Part shown: positions 1 through 9,106 of the stretch, piece after piece
Numbering within the stretch: position 1 is the first letter of the stretch
Layout of the letters: the number at the start of each line of letters is the position of its first letter
Source of the DNA: Anaerolineales bacterium
Lineage (GTDB): Bacteria > Chloroflexota > Anaerolineae > Anaerolineales > UBA4823
Length of the DNA stretch: 64,000 bases
Assembly: GCA_016935755.1 (NCBI GenBank)
Contig: JAFGQI010000117.1
Span: forward strand, 1-64,000
Reading direction: 5' to 3'
The notes under the pieces: generated by a model
Databases searched by the model: none
What the model was told of the DNA's origin: nothing
The model's input: the letters and a program-made list of their open reading frames with translations, nothing else
Program-made: the position numbers and the translations under genes

Positions 1-1670
1 GAGATGACGCGCGTGCCGCGCCCCAGCATCTGCTCGAACAGCACCCGCGAGCGCACCGCCCGCATGAATACCAGCGCTTCCAGCGGCTTGATATCGGTGC
101 CGGTGGCGATCATGTCCACCGTGACAGCGATGCGCGGGTTGTAGGAGGTGCGAAAGGCGCCGATCAGCGTCTCTGGCTGCCCGGCGGCGCGGTAGGTGAT
201 CTTCTGGCAGAAATCGTCGCCCTTGCCGAAGACCTCCCGGGCCAGGCGCACGATCTCCTCGGCGTGGTTGTCATCCTTGGCGAAGATCAGCGTCTTGGGG
301 ACTTCCGCCCGCCCGGGGAAAAGCTCCGCCAGGCTGTCCCGGTAAGCGGTCAGGATGGTGCGAATCTGGCTGAGCGAGGTCACCTGGCGGTCCAGGTCTT
401 CTGGATCGTAGGAGAAATCCTCGTCGAGCATTTCCCAGCGCTGGCGGCGGGTGCGCTTATCCCGCTTTCCCACCACCCAGCCCTTTTCGATCGTGCTGCC
501 CTGCTCGGTGATGCGCGTGCGGATGCGGTAGACCTCCCCGTCTACGTTGACCCCGTCCGCCACAGCGCGCTGGCGGGGGTACTCCATCACCAGGTTCTGG
601 TTAAAAAAGCCGAAGGTCTGCACGCTGGGCGTGGCGGTCAGGCCGATGAGATGGGCGTCGAAATATTCCAGCACCTGCCGCCACAGGTTGTAGATCGAGC
701 GGTGGCACTCGTCGGTGATGATGAAATCGTAATACTCGATGGGCAAACGCGGGTTGTAGCGCACCTGCATCTCAGCCTGCCCCCTCAGGGCCAGTTCCGC
801 CTCCCACAGGGAGGCTTCTTCGTTGGCCGGGTCGAACTCCTCCTCCCCGCACAGCATCGAATACAGCCGCTGGATGGTGGTGATATGCACCCGGCTGACG
901 TCATCCAGCAGGTTGGACTGCAGGTGCTGCAGGTTGTATAGTTCGCTGAACTTGCGCCCGTCGTCCGGGGTGATGAACTGGTCGAATTCCTTGAAGGTCT
1001 GGCGGCCCAGGTTGTTGCGATCCACCAGGAAGAGCACCCGATGGGCCTTGCTATGCTTGATCAGCCGGTAGACGAAGTTGACCGCGGTGAAGGTCTTGCC
1101 GCTGCCGGTCGCCATCTGGATCAGGGCGCGCGGGCGGTCGGCGGCGAAGGAACGCTCCAGGCTGCGGATGGCCTCCACCTGGGCGGGCCACAGGGCTTCG
1201 GTGATCAGCGGGAAGCGCTCCGGCATGGCGCTCAGCCGGAAGCGCAGCGTCTCAGGCTGGGAGAGCCACTCCGCCAGGGTCTCGGGGCGGTGGAAGGCGA
1301 ACACGCGCCGCGAGCGCGGCTGTGGGTCGCGGTTGTCGCGGAAGAATGTCTCCACGCCGGTGCTTTCGTAGACGAAGGGCAGCGGCAGGGACACATGGGG
1401 GATATTGGCTGGCAGCCCCACCGCATACCCGCCCGCCTGCTCCGCCACCGCCGAGAGCGGCACCCCCTCCGCCTTGGCCTCCAGCACCCCGGCAGCTTTG
1501 CGGTCCACGAAGAGCAGGTAATCGGCATAGCCGGTCTGCAGGGGGAACTCGCGCACCGCCACGCCGCGCCCGGCGTACAGGTTCATGGCGGCGCGATCCT
1601 GCACCACCCAGCCGCAAGCGGCAAGCTGGGCGTCAATATTCTGGCGGGCGCGCGCTTCAGGAGTGGTCAT
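1..1670 (-). CDS. hsdR: Type I restriction-modification system endonuclease subunit R (HsdR), 3' part beyond left window edge
   Basis: Reverse-complement translation from ATG at 1670 gives an open frame to position 1: MTTPEARARQNIDAQLAACGWVVQDRAAMNLYAGRGVAVREFPL...VLEAKAEG...ALIQMATGSGKTFTAVNFVYRL (Walker A)...FIITDECHRSIYNLWRQVLEYFDAHLIGLTATP (DECH)...VTVDMIATGTDIKPLEALVFMRAVRSR. SF2 helicase/HsdR layout. Not in the ORF track because it lacks a stop in the window. Confidence 0.93.
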   Translation of the reverse strand, partial: MTTPEARARQNIDAQLAACGWVVQDRAAMNLYAGRGVAVREFPLQTGYADYLLFVDRKAAGVLEAKAEGVPLSAVAEQAGGYAVGLPANIPHVSLPLPFVYESTGVETFFRDNRDPQPRSRRVFAFHRPETLAEWLSQPETLRFRLSAMPERFPLITEALWPAQVEAIRSLERSFAADRPRALIQMATGSGKTFTAVNFVYRLIKHSKAHRVLFLVDRNNLGRQTFKEFDQFITPDDGRKFSELYNLQHLQSNLLDDVSRVHITTIQRLYSMLCGEEEFDPANEEASLWEAELALRGQAEMQVRYNPRLPIEYYDFIITDECHRSIYNLWRQVLEYFDAHLIGLTATPSVQTFGFFNQNLVMEYPRQRAVADGVNVDGEVYRIRTRITEQGSTIEKGWVVGKRDKRTRRQRWEMLDEDFSYDPEDLDRQVTSLSQIRTILTAYRDSLAELFPGRAEVPKTLIFAKDDNHAEEIVRLAREVFGKGDDFCQKITYRAAGQPETLIGAFRTSYNPRIAVTVDMIATGTDIKPLEALVFMRAVRSRVLFEQMLGRGTRVI

Positions 1671-1704
1671 CGCTTCCCCCGAAAATGGGGACAATTCTAT
1701 TATA
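1671..1704 (-). promoter_or_regulatory. Candidate hsdR promoter -10 (TATAAT) and short leader hairpin overlapping the purine-rich SD region
   Basis: Minus strand reads TATAAT (1704-1699) then AGAATTGTCCCCATTTTCGGGGGAAGCG-ATG; CCCC/GGGG arms flank a 6-nt loop. Confidence 0.4.
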
Positions 1705-1742
1705 GTTTCATTTCATCCGAGGGGCAATAGAAACCAGCGCGC

Positions 1743-4700
1743 TCAGCTGAGGTAGCTGTCGATCATGTAGCGCAGCTCGCGGTTAGCCGGGATATTCTCC
1801 AGGAAAATCTGTTTGATCGCCGGGCTTTCCTGCAGCTCCGCCCGCTCCATCAGCCAGGCGCGGCTCAGCTCCACCGCCTGCGCCAGGCGGGCGTCCCCGG
1901 CCCGCTCCAGGGCCTGGCAGCAGACCAGGTAGACATAGGCCGGTTCCATCAGCCCCACCAGGGGTTGAGCCTGGATATAGGCCAGGATTTTCTCGGCCTG
2001 CGCCAGGGCCTGGGGGATATTGCCGCGCAGCAGTTCCAGCTGGGTCATCCCGGCCAGCGCCTCCATGGTCAGGTTGGCGTGGTTGTCGCGCTGCCAGGTC
2101 TGGACTGATTCTTCAAAAGCCTGCCGGGCTTCTTCCATGTTTCCGCGCACCAGCTGGGCATGTCCCAACAAAGTCAGCCCATAGCCCAACACGTCATCGA
2201 GCTTCAGCTCCCGCCCGGCGGCAGCACATTCCTCGGCGATTTCATTGACCCGGTCGTAGTCGCCCAGCCGGAAGTTGAGCAGCCCGACATCCATCAGGAT
2301 GCGCTCCCGACTGACGCGATCGCCGATTTCATCGGAGAGAAGCATCACTTCTTCGTAGCGCCGCCGGGATGTTTCCAGATCGCCCTGGCACAGATCCAGA
2401 AAAGCCTGCGCCCAGAGGGCGACCAGGGTGTCGAAGCGCGCCCCGGCCCCTTCCAGAAGAACGAAACAGCGCTCCAGATAGCCTCGGGCGATCACAAAAT
2501 GATATTTCATCGTTTCGGTGATCGCCAGATTCATCAGCACGCCGGCTTCCCCCAGGATATCCCGAAATTCACGCGTGATCTGCTGATCTGCCTCAAAAAA
2601 ACGGCTGGCCTCATCGTAATCATCATGGTCCATGGCGATGATGCCCAAATTATTCAGCGACGCCCCCTCGCCCCGCCGATCGCCAATCTGGCGGCACAAA
2701 TCTAAAGATTGCTGGTAGTACTGGCGGGGTATCTCAGTGGGCGAGACATCGAACTCAACGTTGCCCAGGTTGCGCAGGCAGTCCGCCTCGATCTGGCGGT
2801 CGCCAGCCCTCTGCGCCAGGGTCAGGCCGCGCTGCAAACACTGGCGGGCAATGTCGTGCTCGGCGCGGCCCATCCAGGCCATCCCCAAGACCAGCGCAGC
2901 GTATGCCTCCAGCGCAGTCACGCCCCGATCCTGGGTCAGCTTCTCCGCTTCTGCAGCCACCTTGACCGCTTCAGGGAAGTCAGCCGTCAGGACATACATG
3001 CGCCCTTGCTGAACCAGCAGACTGCCCAGCACCCGGCTGTTCTCCGGGGTCGGGTCAATGGAGTGCTGGTCACGGGCGCACTCTAACGCCGACTCCAGCA
3101 CCTGCAAACCTTCTCTCAGGAGCCCGGTAAAGGCGCAGAAATTGGACAGGCCCGCCAGCCCCTGCTCAACCAGGTCCAACAATTGATTCTCGACTGCAAA
3201 ACGCCAGGCGGAGCGCACATTATCCAGCTCGCGGCGGATTTCTTCCTGGGCGCGATGATCCTGGTGCAGCCGATCGGCGCGCTCCTGCAGGAAGGCCATG
3301 TAATACTTGCAGTGAGCCAGCCTGGTCTTTCTCTCTTCTGGCAAGGATCGCTGCAGCCGCTTCAGGGCATACTGCTGTAAGAGCAAATGGGTTTCATACC
3401 TGGAAGAAGAGGCGCTCGAGACGGGATCCATCGCTTGCCGGCGAAGGTAAGACTGCGCCGACAGGGCGTACAGGAAGAACTGCGAGGCGCCTGCCACCTG
3501 TTGGGCTGCCTGGGCATTAAAGCCGCCCCGGAAAACCGACAGCCTGCGCAGCACATCCTGCTCGTAATCCGAGAGCGTGCGCCAAAAAGCATCGAGCACG
3601 GCATACAGGCTGGGTTCACCATCCGAATTTGTTTTCCTCTCCGCCAGGAGGAATTCCAGACTCTGCTCGATCTCGTCGGCGATCTCCCGGCAAGAAAGCG
3701 TATCCACGCGCGCCGCAGCCAGTTCCAACCCAAGGGGGATGCCGCGCACCAGCCGGCAGATGCGCCCCACCGACAGCCAATCCACCTCCCGCCCACTGCC
3801 CTGGTAAGCGGCGCGGCGCGCATCGTGAAGAAAAAGCTGCACTGCCGCATAAGTTTGCGGGTGGCTTTCCGCCCCGCTTTCCGGGTATGCCAGGGCTTCC
3901 AGCTCCATCACCACCCCCACTGGGGGCTCCAGACGCCTGCGCGAGGCAACAACCAGCCTCACCCCCAAGGCCTGTTCAATGATTTCCACCAATAAAGGTG
4001 TGGCTTCCAGCAGGTGCTCAAAGGCGTCCAGGATGATGAGCATTTTCTTCGGTTTGAGATAGGCCAGCAGCTCCTGGCGAAGGTCCTGGGAGGGTTTGAC
4101 CGAGAACTGCAGAGCCTCAGCCAGGGTGGTAAGGATATGATCCGTCGAGGCCAGCGGCGCCAGGGGGATAAAAAATACTCCGTCACGATAATCTGGCAAG
4201 CATTCGGCAGCCAGCTGCATGGCGAGGCGGGTCTTCCCCAGCCCGCCAGGTCCCAGGAGCGTGACCAGACGCTGTTCCTGCAGCAGGCTTTTCAACCGGC
4301 GCAGTTCTGCCTCGCGGCCGACAAAATCGCTCAGCCTGCCGGGTAAGTTGTTTTTCGGCGCGCCGCCCACCAGCTGCCAATCAAAGTGATAACCCCTGGT
4401 AAAGAAGGGGGTCAAATTCCAGAAACCCGCCTCATTACTGAGCAGTTCTCGCTCGATTAACAGTTCCACCAGCTTCTTGAGCCGGGATGGGCATCCGCTG
4501 GTCTCTTGATACAGCCAATCCACCAGTTCCTGGGGCGCTTCCCACTGCAGCGAATGCCGCAGCCACAACCTCACCCCCTGCAAGCTGAAGGGCGTCAGGG
4601 AGATGAGCGAGGGGCGGGCAACTTCATGTAAAAAATCCAGGCTGACGCCATCGCTATCATCGGCATAGGCCAGCGCCAGCTGAACCAGGTCGTTGGAGAA

Positions 4701-5648
4701 GTATAAATCATGCAGAAACTCCAGCGAGGCGTGATCCACGTATCTCAGATCGTCCACCACCATCACCAGCCCAGCCCAGCCTTCATCGACGACTTTTTTA
4801 CTCAGGATGGCAGAATAAGCGGCGACACCTGCCGAGGGGTGCGGCAGCCCATCCATCCCCTGCATTTCGGTCAGCGCGCCATAGACGCGCGCCTGTAAAG
4901 CCCGGCTGCCGCGCAGCTTCAGCACAGCCAGCCCATGCAGGCGCGATAGATTTTCAACCTCGGCTAAAAAGCGCGTCTGGCCGCACCCAGATTTGCCCGT
5001 CACCCGCAGTACACTGCGCGGGTGCACCTTCAGGCTGTCCAAATAGCGATGCAGCCGTTCCTGGGCTTCGTCTCGTTCGATCAGCCTAGACAAATCATCG
5101 AATGAAAGCTTACCCCCCTCCTGAGCATCTTCGATCACCACCCGGTCCCGCCCCAGACGTTTCGCCAGATAGGCATGCCGGTCGGCGGTTCGCATCAGTT
5201 CACTGGGTGTGGGGCCCTCATGCAGGAAGAAGGAAACACCAATGCTGACGGTCAATGTAATCGGAGGCTCGGTGTCAAATGGCTTACTGCGCACGGCTTC
5301 CAGCAGCCGTTGGGCGACTCGGGTTGCTTCATCCTTCCCGGTATTGGGCAGCAGCAGCACAAACTCATCGCCGCCCAGGCGAAAGATCAGGTCACCTCGG
5401 CGGGTGGCTTCCTGCAGGCGGTTGGCGAACTCTACCAGAGCTTTATCGCCAATCTCATGACCGAAGCCATCGTTGATGCTCTTAAAATGGTCAATATCAA
5501 CAATAAGCAGGGAGAAAGGCAACATATAGCGCTGCGCTCGAGCGACTTCTTCCTGCAAGCGAGAATCAAAAGAGGCCCGCGAGTACACCCCCGTCAATGG
5601 GTCTAACAGCTGGTTGGAACGATTGGCTTTACGGACGTTCCTTAGCAT
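1743..5648 (-). CDS. GGDEF domain + two tandem AAA/STAND-type ATPase regions + C-terminal TPR-like repeats (signalling protein)
   Basis: N-terminus LTGVYSRASFDSRL...IDHFKSINDGFGHEIGD...RRGDLIFRLGGDEFVLLL (GGDEF with RxxD 5 residues upstream); second ATPase DFVGREAELRRLKSLL...LLGPGGLGKTRLAMQLA...KKMLIILDAFEHLL; long helical TPR-like C-terminus. Confidence 0.9.
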   Translation of the reverse strand: MLRNVRKANRSNQLLDPLTGVYSRASFDSRLQEEVARAQRYMLPFSLLIVDIDHFKSINDGFGHEIGDKALVEFANRLQEATRRGDLIFRLGGDEFVLLLPNTGKDEATRVAQRLLEAVRSKPFDTEPPITLTVSIGVSFFLHEGPTPSELMRTADRHAYLAKRLGRDRVVIEDAQEGGKLSFDDLSRLIERDEAQERLHRYLDSLKVHPRSVLRVTGKSGCGQTRFLAEVENLSRLHGLAVLKLRGSRALQARVYGALTEMQGMDGLPHPSAGVAAYSAILSKKVVDEGWAGLVMVVDDLRYVDHASLEFLHDLYFSNDLVQLALAYADDSDGVSLDFLHEVARPSLISLTPFSLQGVRLWLRHSLQWEAPQELVDWLYQETSGCPSRLKKLVELLIERELLSNEAGFWNLTPFFTRGYHFDWQLVGGAPKNNLPGRLSDFVGREAELRRLKSLLQEQRLVTLLGPGGLGKTRLAMQLAAECLPDYRDGVFFIPLAPLASTDHILTTLAEALQFSVKPSQDLRQELLAYLKPKKMLIILDAFEHLLEATPLLVEIIEQALGVRLVVASRRRLEPPVGVVMELEALAYPESGAESHPQTYAAVQLFLHDARRAAYQGSGREVDWLSVGRICRLVRGIPLGLELAAARVDTLSCREIADEIEQSLEFLLAERKTNSDGEPSLYAVLDAFWRTLSDYEQDVLRRLSVFRGGFNAQAAQQVAGASQFFLYALSAQSYLRRQAMDPVSSASSSRYETHLLLQQYALKRLQRSLPEERKTRLAHCKYYMAFLQERADRLHQDHRAQEEIRRELDNVRSAWRFAVENQLLDLVEQGLAGLSNFCAFTGLLREGLQVLESALECARDQHSIDPTPENSRVLGSLLVQQGRMYVLTADFPEAVKVAAEAEKLTQDRGVTALEAYAALVLGMAWMGRAEHDIARQCLQRGLTLAQRAGDRQIEADCLRNLGNVEFDVSPTEIPRQYYQQSLDLCRQIGDRRGEGASLNNLGIIAMDHDDYDEASRFFEADQQITREFRDILGEAGVLMNLAITETMKYHFVIARGYLERCFVLLEGAGARFDTLVALWAQAFLDLCQGDLETSRRRYEEVMLLSDEIGDRVSRERILMDVGLLNFRLGDYDRVNEIAEECAAAGRELKLDDVLGYGLTLLGHAQLVRGNMEEARQAFEESVQTWQRDNHANLTMEALAGMTQLELLRGNIPQALAQAEKILAYIQAQPLVGLMEPAYVYLVCCQALERAGDARLAQAVELSRAWLMERAELQESPAIKQIFLENIPANRELRYMIDSYLS

Positions 5649-5765
5649 GTGCGATTTTCTACGATGCTAGAGTATATCACCTGATATTCGAATCGAGCAC
5701 GTGCGAATGTGCCTATTTTCTGGATATACAGGCTAATTGTAATACATGTTTTTTGGTATCTGTGC

Positions 5766-5771
5766 TAGAAT
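5766..5771 (+). promoter_or_regulatory. Extended -10 (TGC-TAGAAT) 7 nt before the fmt ATG; possible leaderless start
   Basis: TGTGCTAGAATTCCGCTC-ATG; no Shine-Dalgarno-like sequence between it and the ATG at 5779. Confidence 0.35.
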
Positions 5772-5778
5772 TCCGCTC

Positions 5779-6693
5779 ATGAAACCGAAAATCATCTTCA
5801 TGGGTTCTCCTGATTTTGCTGTGCCGACCCTGAAAGCCCTGGCGGGACATTATCCTGTCGCCGGGGTGATTACCCAGCCCGACCGGGCGTCGGGCCGCGG
5901 CCGGGCGCTGACACCACCGCCAGTCAAGCTCCTGGCCCTGGAGTTGGGCCTTCCGGTGATCCAACCAGCGCGGCTGCGCCAACCGGAAGCGATGGAGCAG
6001 CTGCGGCACTGGGCGCCAGACCTGATCGTAGTGGCAGCTTTCGGCCAGATTCTACGCTCCGAAGTGTTGGATCTGCCGCAGTATGGCTGTATCAATGTAC
6101 ATGCATCTCTGCTGCCCCGTTGGCGCGGCGCCGCCCCGATCCAGGCAGCGCTCCTGCACGGCGATGCTGAAACGGGGATTACCATCATGTGCATGGATCC
6201 GGGCGTTGATACCGGGCCCACCCTGAGCCAGCGCGCTGAGCCCATCCTGGATGCAGATACCGCCTCTTCACTGAGCGAACGGCTGGCTCAACTGGGCGCA
6301 GAACTGCTCATCGAGACTCTGCCAGGTTATTTGAACGGGGACATCCGCCCGATGGTGCAGGATGATTGCTTTGCCACTTATGCACCAATGCTCAAAAAAG
6401 AGCATGGCGAATTGGACTTTACCCGCCCTTCGGTTGAATTGGCCCGCCAGGTGCGCGCCTTCAACCCCTGGCCTGGCGCCTTTACCACCTGGCAGGGCCA
6501 GACCCTGAAAATCCACCGGGCGCATGCCGTCCAACTGGAGAGCGCTCCCCCGCCAGGCGTGCATGTAATATTTAAGGGGCTGCCCGCCATCGCTGCCAGC
6601 GATGGTTTGCTGGTGTTGGATGAACTGCAGCTGCCCGGTAAAAAAGCCCTGACTGGGAAAATATTCTTACAAGGAGCCCGCAACTGGGTATGA
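5779..6693 (+). CDS. fmt: Methionyl-tRNA formyltransferase
   Basis: MKPKIIFMGSPDFAVPTLKALAGHYPVAGVITQPDRASGRGRALTPPPVK...CINVHASLLPRWRGAAPIQAALLHGDAETGITIMCMD; start moved to internal ATG from the ORF-track start 5746. Confidence 0.96.
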   Translation: MKPKIIFMGSPDFAVPTLKALAGHYPVAGVITQPDRASGRGRALTPPPVKLLALELGLPVIQPARLRQPEAMEQLRHWAPDLIVVAAFGQILRSEVLDLPQYGCINVHASLLPRWRGAAPIQAALLHGDAETGITIMCMDPGVDTGPTLSQRAEPILDADTASSLSERLAQLGAELLIETLPGYLNGDIRPMVQDDCFATYAPMLKKEHGELDFTRPSVELARQVRAFNPWPGAFTTWQGQTLKIHRAHAVQLESAPPPGVHVIFKGLPAIAASDGLLVLDELQLPGKKALTGKIFLQGARNWV

Positions 6694-8039
6694 CTGCTGA
6701 ATTCCCACTGGCAAAACGCCTGGAGCTCTTCCCCCGCTCCACCCGACTGGAATCCCGAGGAGGGCAGAGCTTCCTGTCTATCGCTGGTACCAGCCTGATT
6801 GAGCTGGCCAAGCAGTACGGCACGCCCCTGTATATCTACGATCAATCCACCCTCGACGATGCCGTGCAGCGCTACCGGCAGGCATTGGCAGACAGCTACC
6901 CCGGTCCTTCTGGGCTGACCTATGCCGGCAAGGCTTTTCTCTGTCTGGGCATGGCCCAGTGGACCCAGCAGCAGGGCTTGTGGCTGGACTGCACCGGGAT
7001 CGGAGAACTGGGTATCGCTGCAGCTGCTGGTATTCCCCGCCAGAATATCCTGATGCATGGAGTCAATAAAAGCCAGGCTGATCTGCAAGCCGGGCTTGCC
7101 CAGGCTGGCACGCTGGTGGTGGATAATTTAGTTGAGCTGCAGCGGTTAGCCGATCTGGCCCGGGACGTCACGCATCCCCTGCCTGAAATCTGGCTGCGTT
7201 TTCGCCCTGGGCTGGCAGTAAAAACGCACGCTTTCACTCAAACCGGCCAGGATGACAGCAAATTTGGTCTCAGCCCAGCCGAAGTGGTGCAGGCAGTGCA
7301 GCTCTGCCAGAGAGAGGGCCTGCCCCTGGTTGGACTGCATTTCCACCAGGGCTCGCACTTTCACGATCCTGATCCAATCGGTCCGGCTTTGGATACCGCT
7401 CTGGATGTCATCATCGAAGCACACAGTTCAACCGGCTGGATGCCCCGCACCCTGTGCCCTGGAGGGGGCTGGGGTGTGCCGTATCACGAGGACGATTTGC
7501 CTCACCCGAGCCTGGAGAGCTATGTCCATTTTGTCGCCCAACGCCTGGCTGCTGGCTGCCAGGAACGCGGCCTGCCTCTGCCGCATCTGCAGTTAGAGCC
7601 CGGGCGAAGTCTGGCCGCCCAGGCTGGCGTGGCTGTCTACCGGGTCGACTCGGTCAAGACCACCCCGCACAGGCGCTGGCTGCTCCTGGATGGCGGGCTG
7701 GCAGATAACCCTCGCCCGGCGCTATACGGAGCGCGCTATACGGCGCTGCCCGTTGAAGGGCTGGAACGCCCAGCAATCGGCCTGGCCTGGTTGGCGGGGC
7801 CATTCTGCGAAAGCGGAGATATTCTCATACAAGAACTCCCCATGCCGGAAATATCTCCTGGAGAACTGGTGGCTGTCCCGGTGAGCGGCGCATATCAGCT
7901 GAGCATGGGGAGCAATTACAACGGCGCCCGCAAACCGGCAGTTCTGTGGCTGCATGAGGCAAAAATATCTGTGCTGCAGCGCCGCGAAACGCTGGAAGAT
8001 CTCTTCCGGCGGGATCTGCCGCTTAAATTCGCCTCATGA
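6690..8039 (+). CDS. lysA: Diaminopimelate decarboxylase-family PLP-dependent (fold type III) decarboxylase
   Basis: YGTPLYIYDQSTLDDAVQRYRQAL...LTYAGKAFLCLGMAQWTQQQGLWLDCTGIGEL...KFGLSP...HFHQGSH...LEPGRSLAAQAGVAVYRVDSVKT...CESGDIL...GAYQLSMGSNYN; overlaps fmt by ATGA. Confidence 0.85.
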   Translation: MTAEFPLAKRLELFPRSTRLESRGGQSFLSIAGTSLIELAKQYGTPLYIYDQSTLDDAVQRYRQALADSYPGPSGLTYAGKAFLCLGMAQWTQQQGLWLDCTGIGELGIAAAAGIPRQNILMHGVNKSQADLQAGLAQAGTLVVDNLVELQRLADLARDVTHPLPEIWLRFRPGLAVKTHAFTQTGQDDSKFGLSPAEVVQAVQLCQREGLPLVGLHFHQGSHFHDPDPIGPALDTALDVIIEAHSSTGWMPRTLCPGGGWGVPYHEDDLPHPSLESYVHFVAQRLAAGCQERGLPLPHLQLEPGRSLAAQAGVAVYRVDSVKTTPHRRWLLLDGGLADNPRPALYGARYTALPVEGLERPAIGLAWLAGPFCESGDILIQELPMPEISPGELVAVPVSGAYQLSMGSNYNGARKPAVLWLHEAKISVLQRRETLEDLFRRDLPLKFAS

Positions 8040-9076
8040 CCGAGAAGCCTATGCGCATCCTCAGCTTCGGCGCAGGCGCGGTGGGAACCTATATCTGCGG
8101 AAGCCTGGCTCTTCAAGGGCAGCAGGTTGTGTTCCTGGAAAGGCCTGCCGTTGCCCAGGATCTGCGCCAACGCGGACTGCGACTGGAGCTGGTGGGCCAG
8201 ACTCATGTTATCCCTGCGCCACAGGTTGTCGGTTCTATTGAGGAAGCGTTAACCCTGGGCCCATTCGATATCTCGATTTTCGCGTTAAAATCCTTTGATA
8301 CCCGGCCCACATTGGAACTGATCAAGCCATTTCTTGCCCAAATGCCGCCCGTCTTATGCCTGCAAAATGGCGTGGAAAACGAAGCTTTGCTGTCCAGCCT
8401 GCTAGGAGCAGATAGAGTGATTGCCGGAACGATAACCAGCGCCATCGCTCGCCGCGATGCTGGCGACATTACGCTGGAGCGCCGGCGCGGCGTTGGCATC
8501 GCGGCTGGGCATCCACTTTCGACCCGCCTGGTGGAGGCTATGACCCAGGCAGGGCTGCAAACTCGCCTGTACCCGCGCGCTGCGGATATGAAATGGTCAA
8601 AGATGCTCACCAACCTGCTTGCAAACGCCACTTCGGCCATCCTGGATATGACGCCGGCCCAAATTTTTGCCCATCCGGGGCTGTTTCGCCTGGAAATTTT
8701 TCAGCTGCGTGAAGCATTGAAAGTGATGCAAGCCCTGAGTATCCAGCCTGTGGATCTGCCAGCCACGCCAGTGCGCATGCTGGCTTTCAGTGTCCGGTCG
8801 CTGCCCCTGGCAATCTCACGCCCCCTGCTGATCCGAGCGGTTGGACGCGGGCGTGGAGAGAAAATGCCTTCCTTCCATATCGACCTGCACAGCGGGCGCG
8901 GACAATCTGAGGTGGATTATCTGAATGGCGCAGTTGCCAGGTTTGGCGATACCTGTGGAGTACCCACCCCGGTCAACCGGATGCTCAATAAAACCTTACT
9001 TGATTTAACCAGCGGAGAAATCCCTGCCTCGTTCTATGCGCACCAACCAGAAATACTACTGAGGCAGGTGAGCTGA
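8036..9076 (+). CDS. panE: 2-dehydropantoate 2-reductase (ketopantoate reductase family)
   Basis: MRILSFGAGAVGTYICGSLALQGQQVVFLER...ALKSFDT...VLCLQNGVENEALLSSLLG...DMKWSKMLTNLLANATSAILDM; ATGA overlap with upstream gene. Confidence 0.85.
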   Translation: MTEKPMRILSFGAGAVGTYICGSLALQGQQVVFLERPAVAQDLRQRGLRLELVGQTHVIPAPQVVGSIEEALTLGPFDISIFALKSFDTRPTLELIKPFLAQMPPVLCLQNGVENEALLSSLLGADRVIAGTITSAIARRDAGDITLERRRGVGIAAGHPLSTRLVEAMTQAGLQTRLYPRAADMKWSKMLTNLLANATSAILDMTPAQIFAHPGLFRLEIFQLREALKVMQALSIQPVDLPATPVRMLAFSVRSLPLAISRPLLIRAVGRGRGEKMPSFHIDLHSGRGQSEVDYLNGAVARFGDTCGVPTPVNRMLNKTLLDLTSGEIPASFYAHQPEILLRQVS

Positions 9077-9106
9077 GCAGGCAGGAGAAGGATGAGTGGA
9101 GGAGAT

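Noticed and set aside
264-1730. ORFs 264..941, 823..1071, 1041..1730, 1078..1371, 1322..1705 (+) and 1232..1528, 1252..1617 (-)
   Set aside because: Low-complexity, Arg/Pro/Gly/His-rich shadow frames over the true minus-strand hsdR frame, which has clear helicase motifs.
2160-5606. Plus-strand ORFs opposite the GGDEF-STAND gene (for example 3387..3995, 2160..2705)
   Set aside because: No recognisable domains; antisense to a long, motif-rich CDS.
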